From contig CM044313.1 in assembly GCA_024291935.2 (NCBI GenBank), forward strand, positions 80,661,001 to 80,725,000: a stretch of DNA of 64,000 nt, in the 5' to 3' direction. Of this stretch, positions 33,061 to 44,970 are shown one piece after another. The notes beneath the pieces were generated by a model that saw nothing but the letters and a program-made list of their open reading frames with translations, made no database searches and had not been told where the DNA came from. The stretch is from Okapia johnstoni. Taxonomy: Eukaryota > Chordata > Mammalia > Artiodactyla > Giraffidae. Every line of letters starts with the position of its first letter. Position 1 is the stretch's first letter. Both the position numbers and the translations under genes were made by a program.

Positions 33061-34596
33061 CCTTTGCCCTGTTTCATCTTTAGGTAGACTTCCACTTCTG
33101 ACACCATTTTTCTTTCTTGAAACTTTTTAGAAAAGTCATTTCTTTGGGGCTCACTTTCCCTTTTCATGAAGAGGTTTTGCTTTCCAAGTTGCCAGGCCAA
33201 AAGTAGGGCTTATCTGAAGGAGCCAATGGATAACTCCAATGCTTTCAAAACAAACAAGGACAGCTATAAAGATAAATCATGGACCCATTAAATATCCCCA
33301 GCATCAGACATGGGACAGAGAGTGTCATTTGAGAGAAACTCTGTAATGTTATCCTACAGCTCCATGGTGGCCCAGGGCCTGAGGCAGGGCTGGGATGTTT
33401 CTCAGACTGAGCAGGGGAATAGGTGATCCCCAGAGGTGCTTATGGAAAAATGGGACTCAAGAGAGTATGCATGCCACTATAGGACATACCAATTTTAGTG
33501 GCTTCCGCAATAGCTGGCCCCGAGCCTGCCTCCTGTCCCTTTCTCCCAAGATCTTCAGCTGCCCACTGGTAGGTGGAAAGAAAAGGGAAGCAGGCCCTGG
33601 CCTTAGATGCTGTTCTCCACAAGAACTTTCCAGATCAACCAAAGTTTTCTCTAGCTCTTCCTTCATTCCATGGTACCTGAACCCCCATAGACTTAGGACT
33701 TTATTGTATAGACTATGAATGTCTGATGGGCTGGATGTTGAGGTTTGAGTTTTTTCCTTGGGAAAATCCACCTGTTAATAGAGGAGAGACTCAGAATCTG
33801 TCAACCAGTTGGCTGATCAATGGCCGTGTGGAACAACTGCTGAGAAGTAACAGCTTAATCGGCCAGTTTTACTTTTAGCTGTGATGGGAGGTGACCTGCA
33901 ATGACCCAGAGATTGTGTCTTGCTAGCTTACCATAAGAAATTCAATGATTCTAAAATATTGTAGCTGAAAGGGCTTCATTTTCCTGATGAGGAAAGGGTT
34001 CTAGTTGGTGGTGAGGATTTTCCTGGGCTGTAGAGGTTGTTCCCACCACTGGTCTCTCCTCTTGCCCTTATCCCTCTATAAGGCTGTGATGTCAGTAGCC
34101 GGAGCCCCCCTTGCGGGCCTGGCCTAGGCCTGGGACCACCTCTCCCAGAGAAGCCCAGCTTCCATATGGCAGATGGGGGCACCAGCCTTCTCCGAGTAAC
34201 AGGCTGTCCCTTATACTGATTGTATGAGCTGTCTGAGAAGCCTGGCTTCTCAGCGAGGACAGGAAGGAGCTATGACGCCCCCCTCTCCACCCAAGCCTGC
34301 CAAGAACACAGTCTAGTATGATACACCAGGTCACACAGCACAAGACTTCATGGATTGCAGATCTGTTTGTGTGAACACGGATTCTCTTTGAAAGCACGAG
34401 TCCTCTGGGAGGGGGTAAATGTCTCTATCAGTTGTAAGGCAAGGGGACTGATCTCATCTGGCCCAGTTGGGTTGAGCTCCTTGGCTGGCCCTGCTTTCAG
34501 GTGAGAAGAGGAAACTCCCAGAGTTTGCGAAGGACAGGGAGGCCAGTCAGAGTATAGGAGTCACCATTTCACTGCTTTGACGGCAGTTTCCTTTTT
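33061..34596. other. Unique DNA, 1.5 kb
   Basis: No repeat recognised. Several frames of 60-107 codons occur on both strands (for example 33395-33718 plus, 34092-34397 minus) without known domains. A GC-richer patch at 34100-34150 has few CpG and is not an island. Confidence 0.4.
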
Positions 34597-34990
34597 TTTT
34601 TGGTTTTTAATTTACTATTTATTTTTAATTGGAGGATAATTGCTTTACAATGTTGTGTTGGTTTCTGCCATGCATCAACATGAATCAGCCACAGGTATAC
34701 ATATAAGCCAACTCGCTGGAAAAGACCCTGATGCTGGGAGAGACTGAGGGCAAGAGGAGAAGGGGGCAACAGAGGATGAGATGGTTGGTTGGCATCACTG
34801 ACTCAATGGACATGAGGCTGAGAAAACTCCAGGAGGTAGTGAGGGACAAGGAAGCCTAGCTTACTGCAGTTCATGAGGTCACAAAGAGTCAGACACAACT
34901 GAGTGACTGAACAACAATACATATGTCTCCTCCCACTTGAGCCACCCTCCCATCTCCCACCCCATCCCGCCCCTCTAGGTTGTCACAGTG
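34597..34990 (-). mobile_element. L1 3' end split by BovB
   Basis: The left part shows tttttaattggaggataatt, then gctttacaatgttgtgttgg. The right part, from 34917, shows atacatatgtctcctcccac, then gccaccctcccatctcccac. The two join into one inverted L1 3' UTR. Confidence 0.9.
34705..34916 (+). mobile_element. BovB 3' end inside L1
   Basis: Runs from aagccaactcgctggaaaag to gagtgactgaacaaca. A perfect 8-base target duplication, atacatat, lies at 34697-34704 and 34917-34924. Confidence 0.95.
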
Positions 34991-35039
34991 ACTGCAATTT
35001 CTTGTCCCTTCCATTCAGCTTTCTCATTCTCCTCAACTT

Positions 35040-35165
35040 CACTCTTCTAAACGGTACTTCCTGTGACTGCCCTGCTCAAGAACATACAATGGCTCCCTTT
35101 TACCTGTTGGACCAAATTCATAACCCTGATTAGCTTTTAAAATAATCTGGCTCTGATTTACCTTA
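35040..35165 (+). repeat. L2 LINE fragment
   Basis: Has ctgctcaagaacatacaatg, then gctcccttttacctgttgga, then aataatctggctctgattta, an upstream part of the L2 3' region. Confidence 0.55.
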
Positions 35166-35694
35166 ATGTTGGGCCTCTATTGGTAGAGCCTCAAAGTCAA
35201 CATAAATTTCACCTAATGATTTCTTTCTACATTATAAGAATGGCAACCCTGAGGAGGGTGTCATATCCTTAAGGAATGTATCAAGACTGTTGTGTGCTTT
35301 GAAACTTTTACTGTTATAGGTGAAAAAAAATTGTGGAGAACGATTTTCAAAATAAGTTCACCAAGCATGAAGAATGTATTTTTCTAAATATAATAAAAAT
35401 GAAATCTATCTAAGCAGAAAATTTCTACTTTTCCAAGTATTTCTTTTTCCCCTCCATTACTTCTTCATGGCCTCATAATAACTGTGGATATTCTCTCTCT
35501 CTTTTTTTTTTATAACCAATGAACCTGAGTCTTGCTGAGGCCTCCCAGTGTGTAGGGACGGGGAAGGGAGCAGGACCCATTTCCCTATCCTCTGATCAGT
35601 ATTCTTTCATCTCTTCACATGAACACACACCAGCTTGTGGTTTCTGACCAGCATTTGTCTGTCTGTCCCTACAAGATTCTGTTCAGTAATTAAA
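35166..35694. other. Unique DNA, nothing recognised
   Basis: AT-rich. A pyrimidine run with T-tract lies at 35492-35511. Confidence 0.45.
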
Positions 35695-35970
35695 ATGTGA
35701 GATGAACGGTGATCATTTTGTGATGTACAGAAATTTTGAATCAATATGTTTTATAACAGGAACTAACACAATGTTGTAGGTCAATTATACTTCTAAAAAC
35801 AAGCAAACGAACAAACTCATAGAGAAAGAGATAAGATCTGTGGTTACCAGAGGTGGGTGCCGGGTGGAGGGGGAATTGGATGAAGGCTGTCAAAAGGTAC
35901 AAACAAGCTTCCAGATATAAGGCAAATAAGCACTAGAGATGTACAGAGTGATAAATATAATCAAAAGTGC
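35695..35970 (+). mobile_element. Two adjacent L1 3' UTR pieces
   Basis: The first piece ends in cacaatgttgtaggtcaatt and atacttctaaaaacaag, an L1 3' terminus. From about 35803 a second begins in an earlier part of the 3' UTR (aaagagataagatctgtggt, accagaggtgggtgccgggt). Same orientation, separate origins. Confidence 0.65.
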
Positions 35971-36984
35971 AACATGAGGATCCCAAGATGCCAGGCTTCT
36001 CCCTTGTGTATATTTGGAGGGCTGGTCTCCAGCCTTAAGTACTACCAGACACGGGGCCTCAATCCCAGAGCAGATGATTACATTCATAACATTTTATATC
36101 CTGGGCTTTTAGTCAAGTTGTTCCTACTCACCAACCCACAAAGTCCTGGCCCAGACCTCCTTTCAAAACTCATTTATTTTATGAAACAGAGAATGAACCC
36201 ACTGAAGGCAACTCCTTCCAGAAAGTTCCTTAAATCCCAACCGTAGAGAGAGACCCCGTGAAGAGTGTAGGAAGAGGGAGAGAGTTGAGGAGGGAAAAAG
36301 AAAGGCAAAAAAAGAGAAGCAAAGTCTAAGAACTTAATATTAACGCCAAAGAGCCTCTTAAAGACTTATGGTCCTATGAGCCTTTTTGATGAGTCAGCCA
36401 CTCTTTGACCATAAAAGGTAATATATTTTTGTGCATTAACTTTTGAAATCTGGTCAGGTGTCATTTACGCAACCAATGATCCAATGAACTCATGCTCAAG
36501 GTTAATTGCAAGACCTCCTCCAAGTACTAAATTCCAGGATGGTGCATCTGTGTGGCCATGAAGGAGTGCCACTTGCTGAGAAACTCTGTGGCTGATTTAA
36601 GTAGACCCAGGCCTCCCAGCCTCATGGAGGAGCATATGGAGGAGTCATTGGCTGCTGCCCTCAGATGAACCCACTGCCTGCTGGTCCAGCAGCAAAGCTT
36701 CTTTCTTTATTCTTTTGCACTTTGAAGTCCTTTATGATGCTTTTGAGCTCCAGATGAACATTCCCACAACCCTCTGAGGGGGCCATGTTTCACATGCTTA
36801 TTAAGCAATGCTCATATTTTTAGTTTATATTTTAGGAAGATTTAGCAGAAATAGAGCCCAGGGTAGTGTCTGGGTGTGAGGAAGGAGTTGAGCTAGCTAA
36901 GGGAAGGACAAAAAGAAGCTGCACGTGAGGATGAGAGAAGACAGGTGTGCTGCAGTGGGCAGGAGGACAGGAACGAGGCCCACC
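35971..36984. other. Unique DNA, 1 kb
   Basis: No family recognised. A strongly purine-biased stretch lies at 36245-36330. The frames at 35974-36246 and 35890-36087 (opposite strands) overlap and look random. Confidence 0.4.
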
Positions 36985-37360
36985 ATGAGTCCAGCCACAG
37001 GGTCCTTAACTTTATTTGTGCCCTGGAATCCTAGCAGCCTGATGAAGCCCAGGGACACTTTCTCAAAAGAATGTTTTAAAATGTATGAAATAAAATTCCT
37101 AGGATTCCAAAGCAGACCACAACGATGTTGAAATACAGTTATCAAAATGCTTCATAGACAAATTCGTGATATAAAATGCACATGCTCTTTTGGCTAATGC
37201 ATTAGGTGCATTAATAATGCATTTATACATTTAATAATGGTAGGTCTGTAATTATTTTAGAGGTAGTGATGTTAGTAAATATTATTTCAAGGCAGCAACT
37301 TGAACAACAACTTCCAACGACTCCCTTGAAAATATCCTTGATTTTTCCTGGTTAAAAAGA
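36985..37360 (+). repeat. Possible DNA-transposon fragment
   Basis: AT-rich wording (aatgtatgaaataaaattcc, then gaaatacagttatcaaaatg) resembles the body of an old hAT-group non-autonomous element. Terminal repeats were not found. Confidence 0.4.
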
Positions 37361-37423
37361 GTTGTAGGGACTTCTATAAGGACTATGGCTGTTGGCAACC
37401 TTTATAATGAAGAGAGAGAGGAG

Positions 37424-37483
37424 GTGTGTGCTCAGACATGTCTGACTCTTTGCGATCCTATGGACTGGAACCTGCCCGGCTCA
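37424..37483 (-). repeat. Bov-tA 3' fragment
   Basis: Only the BovB-derived end is present: ctcagacatgtctgactctt, then tgcgatcctatggactggaa. A heavily 5'-truncated insertion, 60 bases. Confidence 0.8.
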
Positions 37484-38282
37484 GGAAAATTCTAAATATC
37501 CTTTTTGAGCCCCCTGACTTCATGAACATGCTGAAATCTCTCTGCGGAATACTTTTGGTTCTCTTGGTCCCCAGGTGAAGAAACTCTCTGCAGAGGTTCA
37601 AAATTACCTGGACAAACTCAGGAGGGAGAAAAAGGATCATGTGCTTGAACTCTGGAAATTATTCAGGCAGCTTGGTTGACGTTCGCTGATTGCTCCAGAT
37701 GAAAGGCTCAGGCAGAGGCTTCTCATTTAATTTCTGAAGCTGGTTTCATAAAAATTATTATTTAAAGTTCATTAAAACATGCCCATGGCTCATGAATTGC
37801 ACACAGCTGAATTCACTAAAAGGATGGTTAATTAAGAAGCTGCCCAAGAAGAGAAATGAGCTTTGTCATGAGTGTGTCTGCATGGTGTTCAAGAGGCAAG
37901 CCCGCCGTTCCTTAAGTGGGTCTCACTGAGCTCATCTCCAGCCTCCTTGGAGACAGATGTTTGGATGTTGGCAGCGTTCCAAGAGTGTTTCATTAGGCTG
38001 TTCCTTCCGTGTGGACGTGGAGAAGTTGGTAGCCAAACAACCTCAAAGGGCAAAAGGCTCATCTTGGGATGATTTTCCTCTCACATTGTTTTTGCTCTCT
38101 CTGTTTTGGTTCTTTCCATTCCTTAAACAAGTAATGTCTCAAATCATCTCTGCAAACCCCCTGATTCCATGTGCTTATGAATGGTACAGGGAAGAGTATG
38201 GAGCCAGGCAGCATTCAGTTGGGCACCGAAGTCCTGGAGTCAACAACTGTTGCTCCCAAGTTGCCAAGGCAACTTGCTTCTG
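37484..38282. other. Unique DNA, nothing recognised
   Basis: Frames at 37872-38286 overlap in two phases without a known domain. Confidence 0.4.
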
Positions 38283-38360
38283 CTGACAATAGGTAAAGGT
38301 GATGGAGAGAGGTGAAGGTGACAATACGTGAAGGTGACCGTGAAGGGGATGGAGAGAAGA
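38283..38360. repeat. Local degenerate repeat
   Basis: The phrases gacaataggtaaaggtgatg and gacaatacgtgaaggtgacc repeat within 78 bases, each associated with gatggagaga. It is GGTGA-rich and probably arose by local slippage. Confidence 0.7.
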
Positions 38361-38394
38361 GACACATGGCCTCCCTTTAAGAAAACTCCGAATC

Positions 38395-39030
38395 TACTGC
38401 ATTGAATGAGTTCCTCATATAGTTTGGATTTCAACCCCATATTGGATATGTGGTTTGCAAATAATTCTCCCATTTTGTAGGTCGCCTTTCTATTTTGTTG
38501 GTTATTTCCTTTGTTATGAAGAGTATTTTAGTTTGATGTAGTCCCACTTATTGATGTTTGCTTTTGTTGCTTGTGCTTTATGATTGAATCCAAAAAATCA
38601 TTGCCAAGACTCATGTCAAGGAACTTTCCCCCAAGCTTTCTTCGGGGAGTTTTATGGTTTCAGGTATTATGTATAAGACTTTAAACCATTCTGAGTTAAT
38701 TTTTGTGAGTGGTGTAAGAGAGGAGTACAGCATCATACTTTTGCATGTGGATATACAATTTTCCCAGCATCATTTATTGAAGGGATTGTCTTTTCTTTAT
38801 AGAGTATTCCTGGCTCCCTTGTCAAATATTAATTGACCATACATGCCAGGGTTTATTTCTGGGTTCTCAATTCAATCTATTTGCCTGTTTTTATGCCAGT
38901 ACCAAACTGTTTTGATTACTATAGCTTTGTAATACAGTTGAAATCAGGAAATGTTTGCCTCCAGCTTTGTTCTTTTTCAGGATTGCTTTGGTCTTTTGTG
39001 TTTCCATACAAATTTTATAATCAGTAAGCT
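38395..39030 (-). mobile_element. L1 LINE fragment, antisense ORF2 part
   Basis: In plus-strand view it holds the well-known reversed L1 wording: tggatttcaaccccatattg, ttgttatgaagagtatttta, ccagcatcatttattgaagg, attactatagctttgtaata. No 3' end is present. It is an internal ORF2-region fragment, and all frames are broken. Confidence 0.8.
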
Positions 39031-39057
39031 GAGGCCTATAATAAAAATCTCAAGAAT

Positions 39058-39215
39058 AAAGCAGTGCTCTAAGCCTTTATAACTTGCCTTATTTAATCCT
39101 TTATTTAACATCAAAGAAGTAAATATTATTATTTCTATTTTATAGATAAAAAAAAATTTACATAAATTACCAAAGAGACAGAGCTAGATCTTAAATCTAT
39201 GTCATCAAGATTAGT
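39058..39215 (-). repeat. MIR
   Basis: Has gtgctctaagcctttataac, then tattttatagataaaaaaaa, then gacagagctagatcttaaat. Confidence 0.65.
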
Positions 39216-39819
39216 GCATTATGGAAAGATTCTTACATTTTTTACAACATTGCTCCTTTCTTAACATAAAGAGTAGTGACTCTTGTACTTTAAGCACCTT
39301 ATTTATAGATCATGAATGACTAGGAAGGCTGAATACATAGGAGCTTAAAGTTAAATTTTTATGGACTGGTCCTCAATTCCGGAGGAAGAGTTTCTTAGGA
39401 GGACAATCTGATGTTCAAAATCATTTGCTTTTGCCTTTTCAAGTTAAGCCCCATGACATAAAGACAGACAAAGTGATGAGCAACCCTTTTCCCATTGCCA
39501 GGAGGCACTCAGCCCTAAATGGTTTATTTAATGACAGCCACTTTTTATTCAGTAACAAGACAAGCCGCCAAGTTCAGTTTGAAACCTATTTTTAAAGTTT
39601 TGTCAGCAATTCCCAAACCACTTTTAAAATCCCAGGGTAAACATAAACCAAGGCATGACAGCATCTTTGTCATCTCTGTCGTCATTATCATCAGATGCAG
39701 TGTTCCTGGAGCCCGTGACCTCTCCTCCTTTAAGGCAGCTGTCTGGTTCATGGGCCCAGGGCGTGTCCAACTGAGTGATTTGTAGCATCAAGCAAACATG
39801 ACTGGCTTTAGGATGGGGA
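39216..39819. other. Unique DNA, nothing recognised
   Basis: Frames on opposite strands at 39519-39785 overlap. No domain recognised. Confidence 0.4.
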
Positions 39820-39960
39820 TCTGCTGGTTCACCTTGGATAAATCACTAACCTGTTTGACTCTCATTTGTCTCCAATTGTAAAATGAGACCAGGTCATTGT
39901 GTGGATCGCTTGAGATGATCTGTGAAGTTCTTGTCTCTGCATCAGTATTTTATATAGTTT
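39820..39960 (+). repeat. MIR, plus strand
   Basis: Has accttggataaatcactaac, then tctccaattgtaaaatgaga, then gatcgcttgagatgatctgt. Confidence 0.7.
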
Positions 39961-40264
39961 TTGAGTATCCTTATAAGTCCTGGAGAGCACTGCTCCCTGT
40001 AGAAAGGGCTTCTATGAGTTCCATCCCCAGAAAGGACAAGACACAGGCTGCCAAGACACAGGCTGTCCTCCTTCTCAATTACCAGCAAAGCCACCCACTG
40101 CTTAGCAGGAGTGTATACAAATTTGTATCATTTATCTTGTTCAAGTCTCCACTAGTAGATGAAAAGTACCTTTGGGGCAGAACCTTGGCCTAAGTCACTT
40201 TTTGTTCCTAACGCCTCCTCCAATGGTCCCTGCAAGCAAAAAGCACTTAGAAAATATAGTCAGC

Positions 40265-40510
40265 TGGTAACATTTATTGAGCACAAACCATGTGCTGGGA
40301 ACTGTTCCAAGTATTCCATCCACATCGATGGATGCAAATGATCTTCACAACAAGCCTTTGAAGTAAGCCTTTTATTACCCCCATTTTATAGGTGAGGAGA
40401 CAGAGGCAAAAAAAGAGAAGAAGCTCACGCAAGGTGAAGGCTGGGTTGGCATGAACACACAGACACTGGCCGAGAGCCTGGAACCTCACCCACTCTGCCA
40501 TGTTGCCTTT
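40265..40510 (-). repeat. MIR, near full length
   Basis: Has atttattgagcacaaaccat, then gtgctgggaactgttccaag, then cccattttataggtgaggag, then agcctggaacctcacccact. Confidence 0.75.
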
Positions 40511-40542
40511 TAAATGTATCTTCATGTCATGTAAACACTGCT

Positions 40543-40742
40543 ATATTTAAAATGGATAACCAACAAGGATCTGTTGTATAGCAAAGGAAACTCTGCTCAA
40601 TGTTCTGTTCCAGCCTGGATGACAGGGGGCATTGGGGGAGAATGGGTACATGTATATGTATGCCTGAGTCCCTTCACTGTTCACCTGAAAGTATCATAAC
40701 ATTGTTAATGGGCTATACCCCAATATAAAATGAAATGTTTAA
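40543..40742 (+). mobile_element. L1 3' end, plus strand
   Basis: Has tggataaccaacaaggatct, then gttgtatagcaaaggaaact, ending at atgggctataccccaatata and an A-rich end. About 200 bases. Confidence 0.85.
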
Positions 40743-40848
40743 AGTTTGGGGAAAAACATGCATCTTCGGGATGAGTGCCAGCTGATGGGAAATAAGAGAG
40801 GAGTTCAGCAGTCTGCCAGCCACGCCCACACCCCTTTTCCCTCCTGTA

Positions 40849-41277
40849 TTGGGTGGAATAAGGTCTCTCCCCATGAAGTTTATGCCCACCTAGAACCACA
40901 AAATGGAAACACAATCTGCAGATGTAATTAGTTAAGATGAGGTCATACTGGATTAGGGTGGGCCTTAAATCCGATATGATTTGTGTTCTTAGAAGAAGAG
41001 AGAAATTGGGACACAGACACGTACACAGGAAAAAGGCATGTGAAGACAAGGGCAGAGTGATGTCTCAACAAGCCCAGGAATTACAAGGATTGCCAGCAAA
41101 CCACAGAGAGTCAGGTGAGGGGCCTGGAACAGTCTCCCTGGCAACCGCAGAAGGAATCAACCTGGCTGACATCTTGGTTTTTAGACTCCTGGCCCCTGGA
41201 ACTGGAAAGATACACTTCGCTGGTTTTAAGCCACCCAATCTGTGACACCTTGTTATAGCAGCCCTAGGAAACCAATA
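40849..41277 (+). mobile_element. MLT1-type (ERVL-MaLR) solo LTR
   Basis: Nearly full length: ttgggtggaataaggtctct, then gcagatgtaattagttaaga, then gattagggtgggccttaaat, ending with gttttaagccacccaatctg and gccctaggaaaccaataca. An ancient LTR with no internal region and no coding capacity. Confidence 0.85.
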
Positions 41278-41339
41278 CATTTTCTTCCCTGTTCACCACC
41301 TTCCAGTGAAGTGAAGGAAAGCATTGCACAGATGACTCA

Positions 41340-41356
41340 AAAAAAAAAAAAAAAAC
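41340..41356. repeat. A homopolymer
   Basis: An isolated A-run. No retroposon body was recognised just before it. Confidence 0.8.
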
Positions 41357-42627
41357 CAACTAAGAATTTGAGGCTCTGGGGGGTTTAGTTTTGCATTAGC
41401 TCATTTCCTCTTTCTCTGATTAAACTTCACAGAAATCCAGCCCACTCAGATTAAGAGAGAGTGATATTGTCCCATGGGTCATTATCTCTTGGTAAAGTAA
41501 AACCAGTCCCCAAAGATGGACTGCTTGGACAGCCCATCTTCATTAGTCAACTAGTAATGCTGCAAAGTGCAAACATGCCCTTCTTTCTGCCTCTTTTGGG
41601 GAGTGGGGTGTGGGGTGAGTAGGGGTTGAAGAGAGGTCATTCTAGACTAAGAATCTGAATTGGTCTGCAAAACAAGAGAGAAATAAAATTTCAAATGTCT
41701 GGTCTGATTCTCAGAGGTGGAGCCCTGGCTCAAATGGCCTGTTCAGCAAATCATTTGACTGACTGTTAGCAGAATTATGGGCTGGAGTCTGTGCTTAGGA
41801 AGAGGCTGGAGGTTGCTCAATTTCTTGGCATGACTGAGAATAAGACATTTTGGGTAGCGATTACTGTGGGGCAGAGAAAGAGAAGCACATGAGATGGAAA
41901 GGCCCAGATTCTACCCAGAGAGGCCCCTGAAGAAGGCATTGGCTACTGGGCTCCACCAGGGTCTTTTAAGAAGCTTGGCTGATGTCCAGTTTTAAGCTGG
42001 GTTGTGTGCGACTGTGACGTAACTGCCCAATCTAGTTGCATCAAACCATCACAAAAAGTTTCCTGAATGTGCAGCCCTGTATTAATTGTCCTTTGATGGA
42101 AAGAAGGAAATACACTCAGAGGAATAATGGGAGATGCTACTGAAAAGAGATGCACAGAAGAGGAAACACAGAAGGAGCAGAATTTGGAGCAGCTAAGAAC
42201 CTAAACCTTTCCATCTGCTCACCTACCACCGTCTCTTCTCACTCTCTGTGAGCTTGGAGTTCATGTCCGTCTTGAATAAATCCTAAAGGCCAGCAAGCTA
42301 TGGGACTTGCAAACCCATGGTCAAGCTGCTGACCTCTTGGTCTCACCTGTCCTGAGGGCAAGTATGGGAAAGTGTACTGGGGGCACAAAGGCTTATGGAA
42401 CCTAATTAACTCTGTCTCCTGAGAGCTGACAACACTGAGAGGCAAAGTCAAGACCAACTATAGCAGGAATGTCTTAACAGGATAAAAAACGAGGAGCTTC
42501 ATAACTTCAGAAAAAAGAACAAAAGAGAAAGCAACAACAACAACAAAAAAAAAGCACTTCTGGCCAGAGTGATCGAGGAAGCAAAGTGAGATATGTAAGC
42601 TGAAACTCAGACAGGTGGAGTAGAGGG
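41357..42627. other. Unique DNA, 1.3 kb
   Basis: No family recognised. An A-rich (caacaacaacaac, then A9) tract lies at 42531-42553. Short minus frames at 41943-42457 are unsupported. Confidence 0.4.
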
Positions 42628-42659
<32 letters not shown>

Positions 42660-42660
42660 G
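42628..42660. repeat. (GT)n(GA)n compound microsatellite
   Basis: About five GT units run directly into about eleven GA units. Confidence 0.95.
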
Positions 42661-43027
42661 TCCTCCAGGCAGGTCATAGAGGACATTCACACAGGCTGTA
42701 ATGTGAACGGTGCCCCCCTGGAGCTGTGCTCTGAGCAGCTCTCTTCCAGGTGGAGCTCCTGGTACTAGTCAAAGGTGCGGAGCGAGCTTGTGAGGGAGTT
42801 CAAGTCTTGCAGTTCTGCACTTCCTGGTAAAGCAGTGAAAGAGCAATGATGTGGTGGACTGGAATCTTGAAGAGCATGAAAAGTATTTGTGAGGAAAGAA
42901 AAGGGGGACGATAAAACAAAAGCATATATAAACAACCCAGAATGGGGGATGTAGGAGCAACTCCAATAGAGCTGCAGTGAAAAGAAGAGTATTGGGACTT
43001 AGCATTTCCTAGCAGAGTCCTTAGGGT
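42661..43027. other. Unique DNA, nothing recognised
   Basis: No family or gene recognised. Overlapping minus frames at 42769-43066 are likely chance. Confidence 0.4.
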
Positions 43028-43503
43028 CTGTGCTAGTTTCCTATGGTTGCTGTAGCAAATGGCCATTAACTTAGCTTGTTGGCTTAAACAGAAATGTATT
43101 CTTTCACTGTTCTAGAGACAAGAAGCATAAATCAGTTTCACTGAGCCAAAGTCATGGTATCAGCAGGTCATGCTCTCTCCAGAGGCTCCAAGGGGGACAG
43201 GTTTTTGCCTCTTACAGATTCCACTGGCTGCCAGCATTCCTTGGTTTGTGGCCACATCACTCCAGTCTCTGCCTTTGTGGTCTCGTTGCCTCCTCCAGTC
43301 TGTCTGCATGCAGTAAAATCTCCCTCTGTCTCCCTCTTAGAAGGATACTTTTGATTTCACTTAAAGCCCACACAAATAATCCAGAATTATGTTGCCACAC
43401 CCATGACATAATCACATCTGCAAAGATCCTTTTTTTTTTTTTTTTTTTTGGCCATGGATATTAACATTTCCAGTTTCCAGGGATTAGGACCTGATATTTT
43501 TGG
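43028..43503 (-). mobile_element. MLT1-type (ERVL-MaLR) LTR, minus strand
   Basis: In plus-strand view it starts gtgctagtttcctatggttg, continues with ctgccagcattccttggttt and atcacatctgcaaagatcct, and after a 20-base T-run ends with tccagggattaggacctgat. A BovB copy starts right behind it. Confidence 0.8.
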
Positions 43504-43507
43504 ATTC

Positions 43508-44037
43508 TTGTTCCTTGGAAGAAAAGCTATGACAAACCTAGACAGTGTATTAAAAAGCAGAGACATCACTTTGCTGACAAAGGTCCATAGTCAAATCTAT
43601 AGCTTTTCCAGTAGTCATGTACAGATGTGAGAGTTGAACCATAAAGAAGACTGAGCACTGAAAAATTGATGCTTTTGAACTGTGGTGCTGGAGAAGACTC
43701 TTGAGAGTCTCTTGGACTGCAAGTTCAAGCCAGTCAATCCTAAAGGAAATCAACTCTGAATATTCAAAGGAAGGACTGATGCTGAAGCTGAAGCTCCCAT
43801 ACTTTGGCCACCTGATGTGAAGAGCTGACTCATTGAAAAAGACTCTGATGCCAGGAAAGATTGAGGGCAGGAGGAGAAGGGGGCGACAGAGATGAGATTG
43901 TTGGATGGCATCACTGACTCAATGGACATGAGTTTGAGTAACCTCTAGGAGGTGGTGAAGGAGAGGGAAGCCTGGTGTGCTGCAGTCCATGTGGTCACAA
44001 AGAGTCGGACATGACTTAGCCACTAAACAGCAACAAC
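43508..44037 (+). mobile_element. BovB LINE 3' part
   Basis: Covers the C-terminal coding part after the reverse transcriptase core (gaaaagctatgacaaaccta onward) to the 3' end near acttagccactaaacagcaa. Stops and an indel break the frame. The minus frames at 43387-43753 are shadows. Confidence 0.95.
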
Positions 44038-44812
44038 AGCAAACCTTTGGAGGCCTTTATTAAACCTGTTACAGGGCATTTTGAAGCTGGGGGAGGAGGA
44101 AAGTGAAAGCCAGGGAAAGAGATGAAGAAGGGTACTTGGACTTGGTATCTAGGTTGAGGAGAAGCCACTGGAAACAAAACCTTCATAAAGGACTGTGTAT
44201 GAGGGCTCAGGTAGGCAACATTGTACAGGCTAGACTCCCAGCATCTGCAATTGTGGTCATCCTACCTTTTCTGAATTCCTAGAAGAGCCGTTTTCTTTAA
44301 ATTCCTTGCCAGTTTCACAAGGCATACTTATGCAAAATGGAGAAGATACAAAACAAGCAGCCCTCTTTTGTCCTAAATTTGAAAGACTTAGCTTCAAATG
44401 TAGTGTAAAATTGTCTGAAATTCCTGGCAGCAGACATGAGTCACATATTACTGTCTGACATTTACAGAACACTCTTCACAGCAGTTCCTAGAGTTTGTTA
44501 AGAGAGAGATATGGACTTTGTTGGATGACCGAATCAGTATCCAAAGACCTTTTTGTTAAAGTGATGGGTCAAGTCCAAGAAGATGAAATGTTATAGGCAT
44601 AAATTAAAGGTCCTATACTTGGCCCACAGAGCCAGCTGAATAAATTCTACAAGAAGGAGGAGCCTTGGTTGAATTGCAGTACACATAAATACTTGTGTAG
44701 TCAATGTACTGACTATACATTCGTCAGTAGTAATAAACTGAATTAGGAAATTGTGATGAGGGGGACTTAAAAAATATACCTAATGTGATCGTGGGCTATA
44801 TTAATAGAAAAA
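44038..44812. other. Unique DNA, nothing recognised
   Basis: No family or gene recognised. Confidence 0.4.
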
Positions 44813-44970
44813 TAGAAGAGATGACAGAGAATGAGATGGTTGGATGGCATCGCTGACTCAATGGACATGAGTTTGAGCAAGCTCTGAGAGATGGGCAAGG
44901 ACAGGGAAGCCTGGCATGCTGCTGTCCATGGGGTCACAAAGAGTTGAACATGACTAAGGGACTTAGCACT
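44813..44970 (+). mobile_element. BovB 3' end, 158 bases
   Basis: Has agagaatgagatggttggat, then ggacatgagtttgagcaagc, then gaacatgactaagggactta. Heavily 5'-truncated. Confidence 0.9.

Noticed and set aside
34080..34160. CpG island or promoter
   Set aside because: GC is raised only locally and CpG pairs are few. No TATA box or initiator is placed to support a start site.
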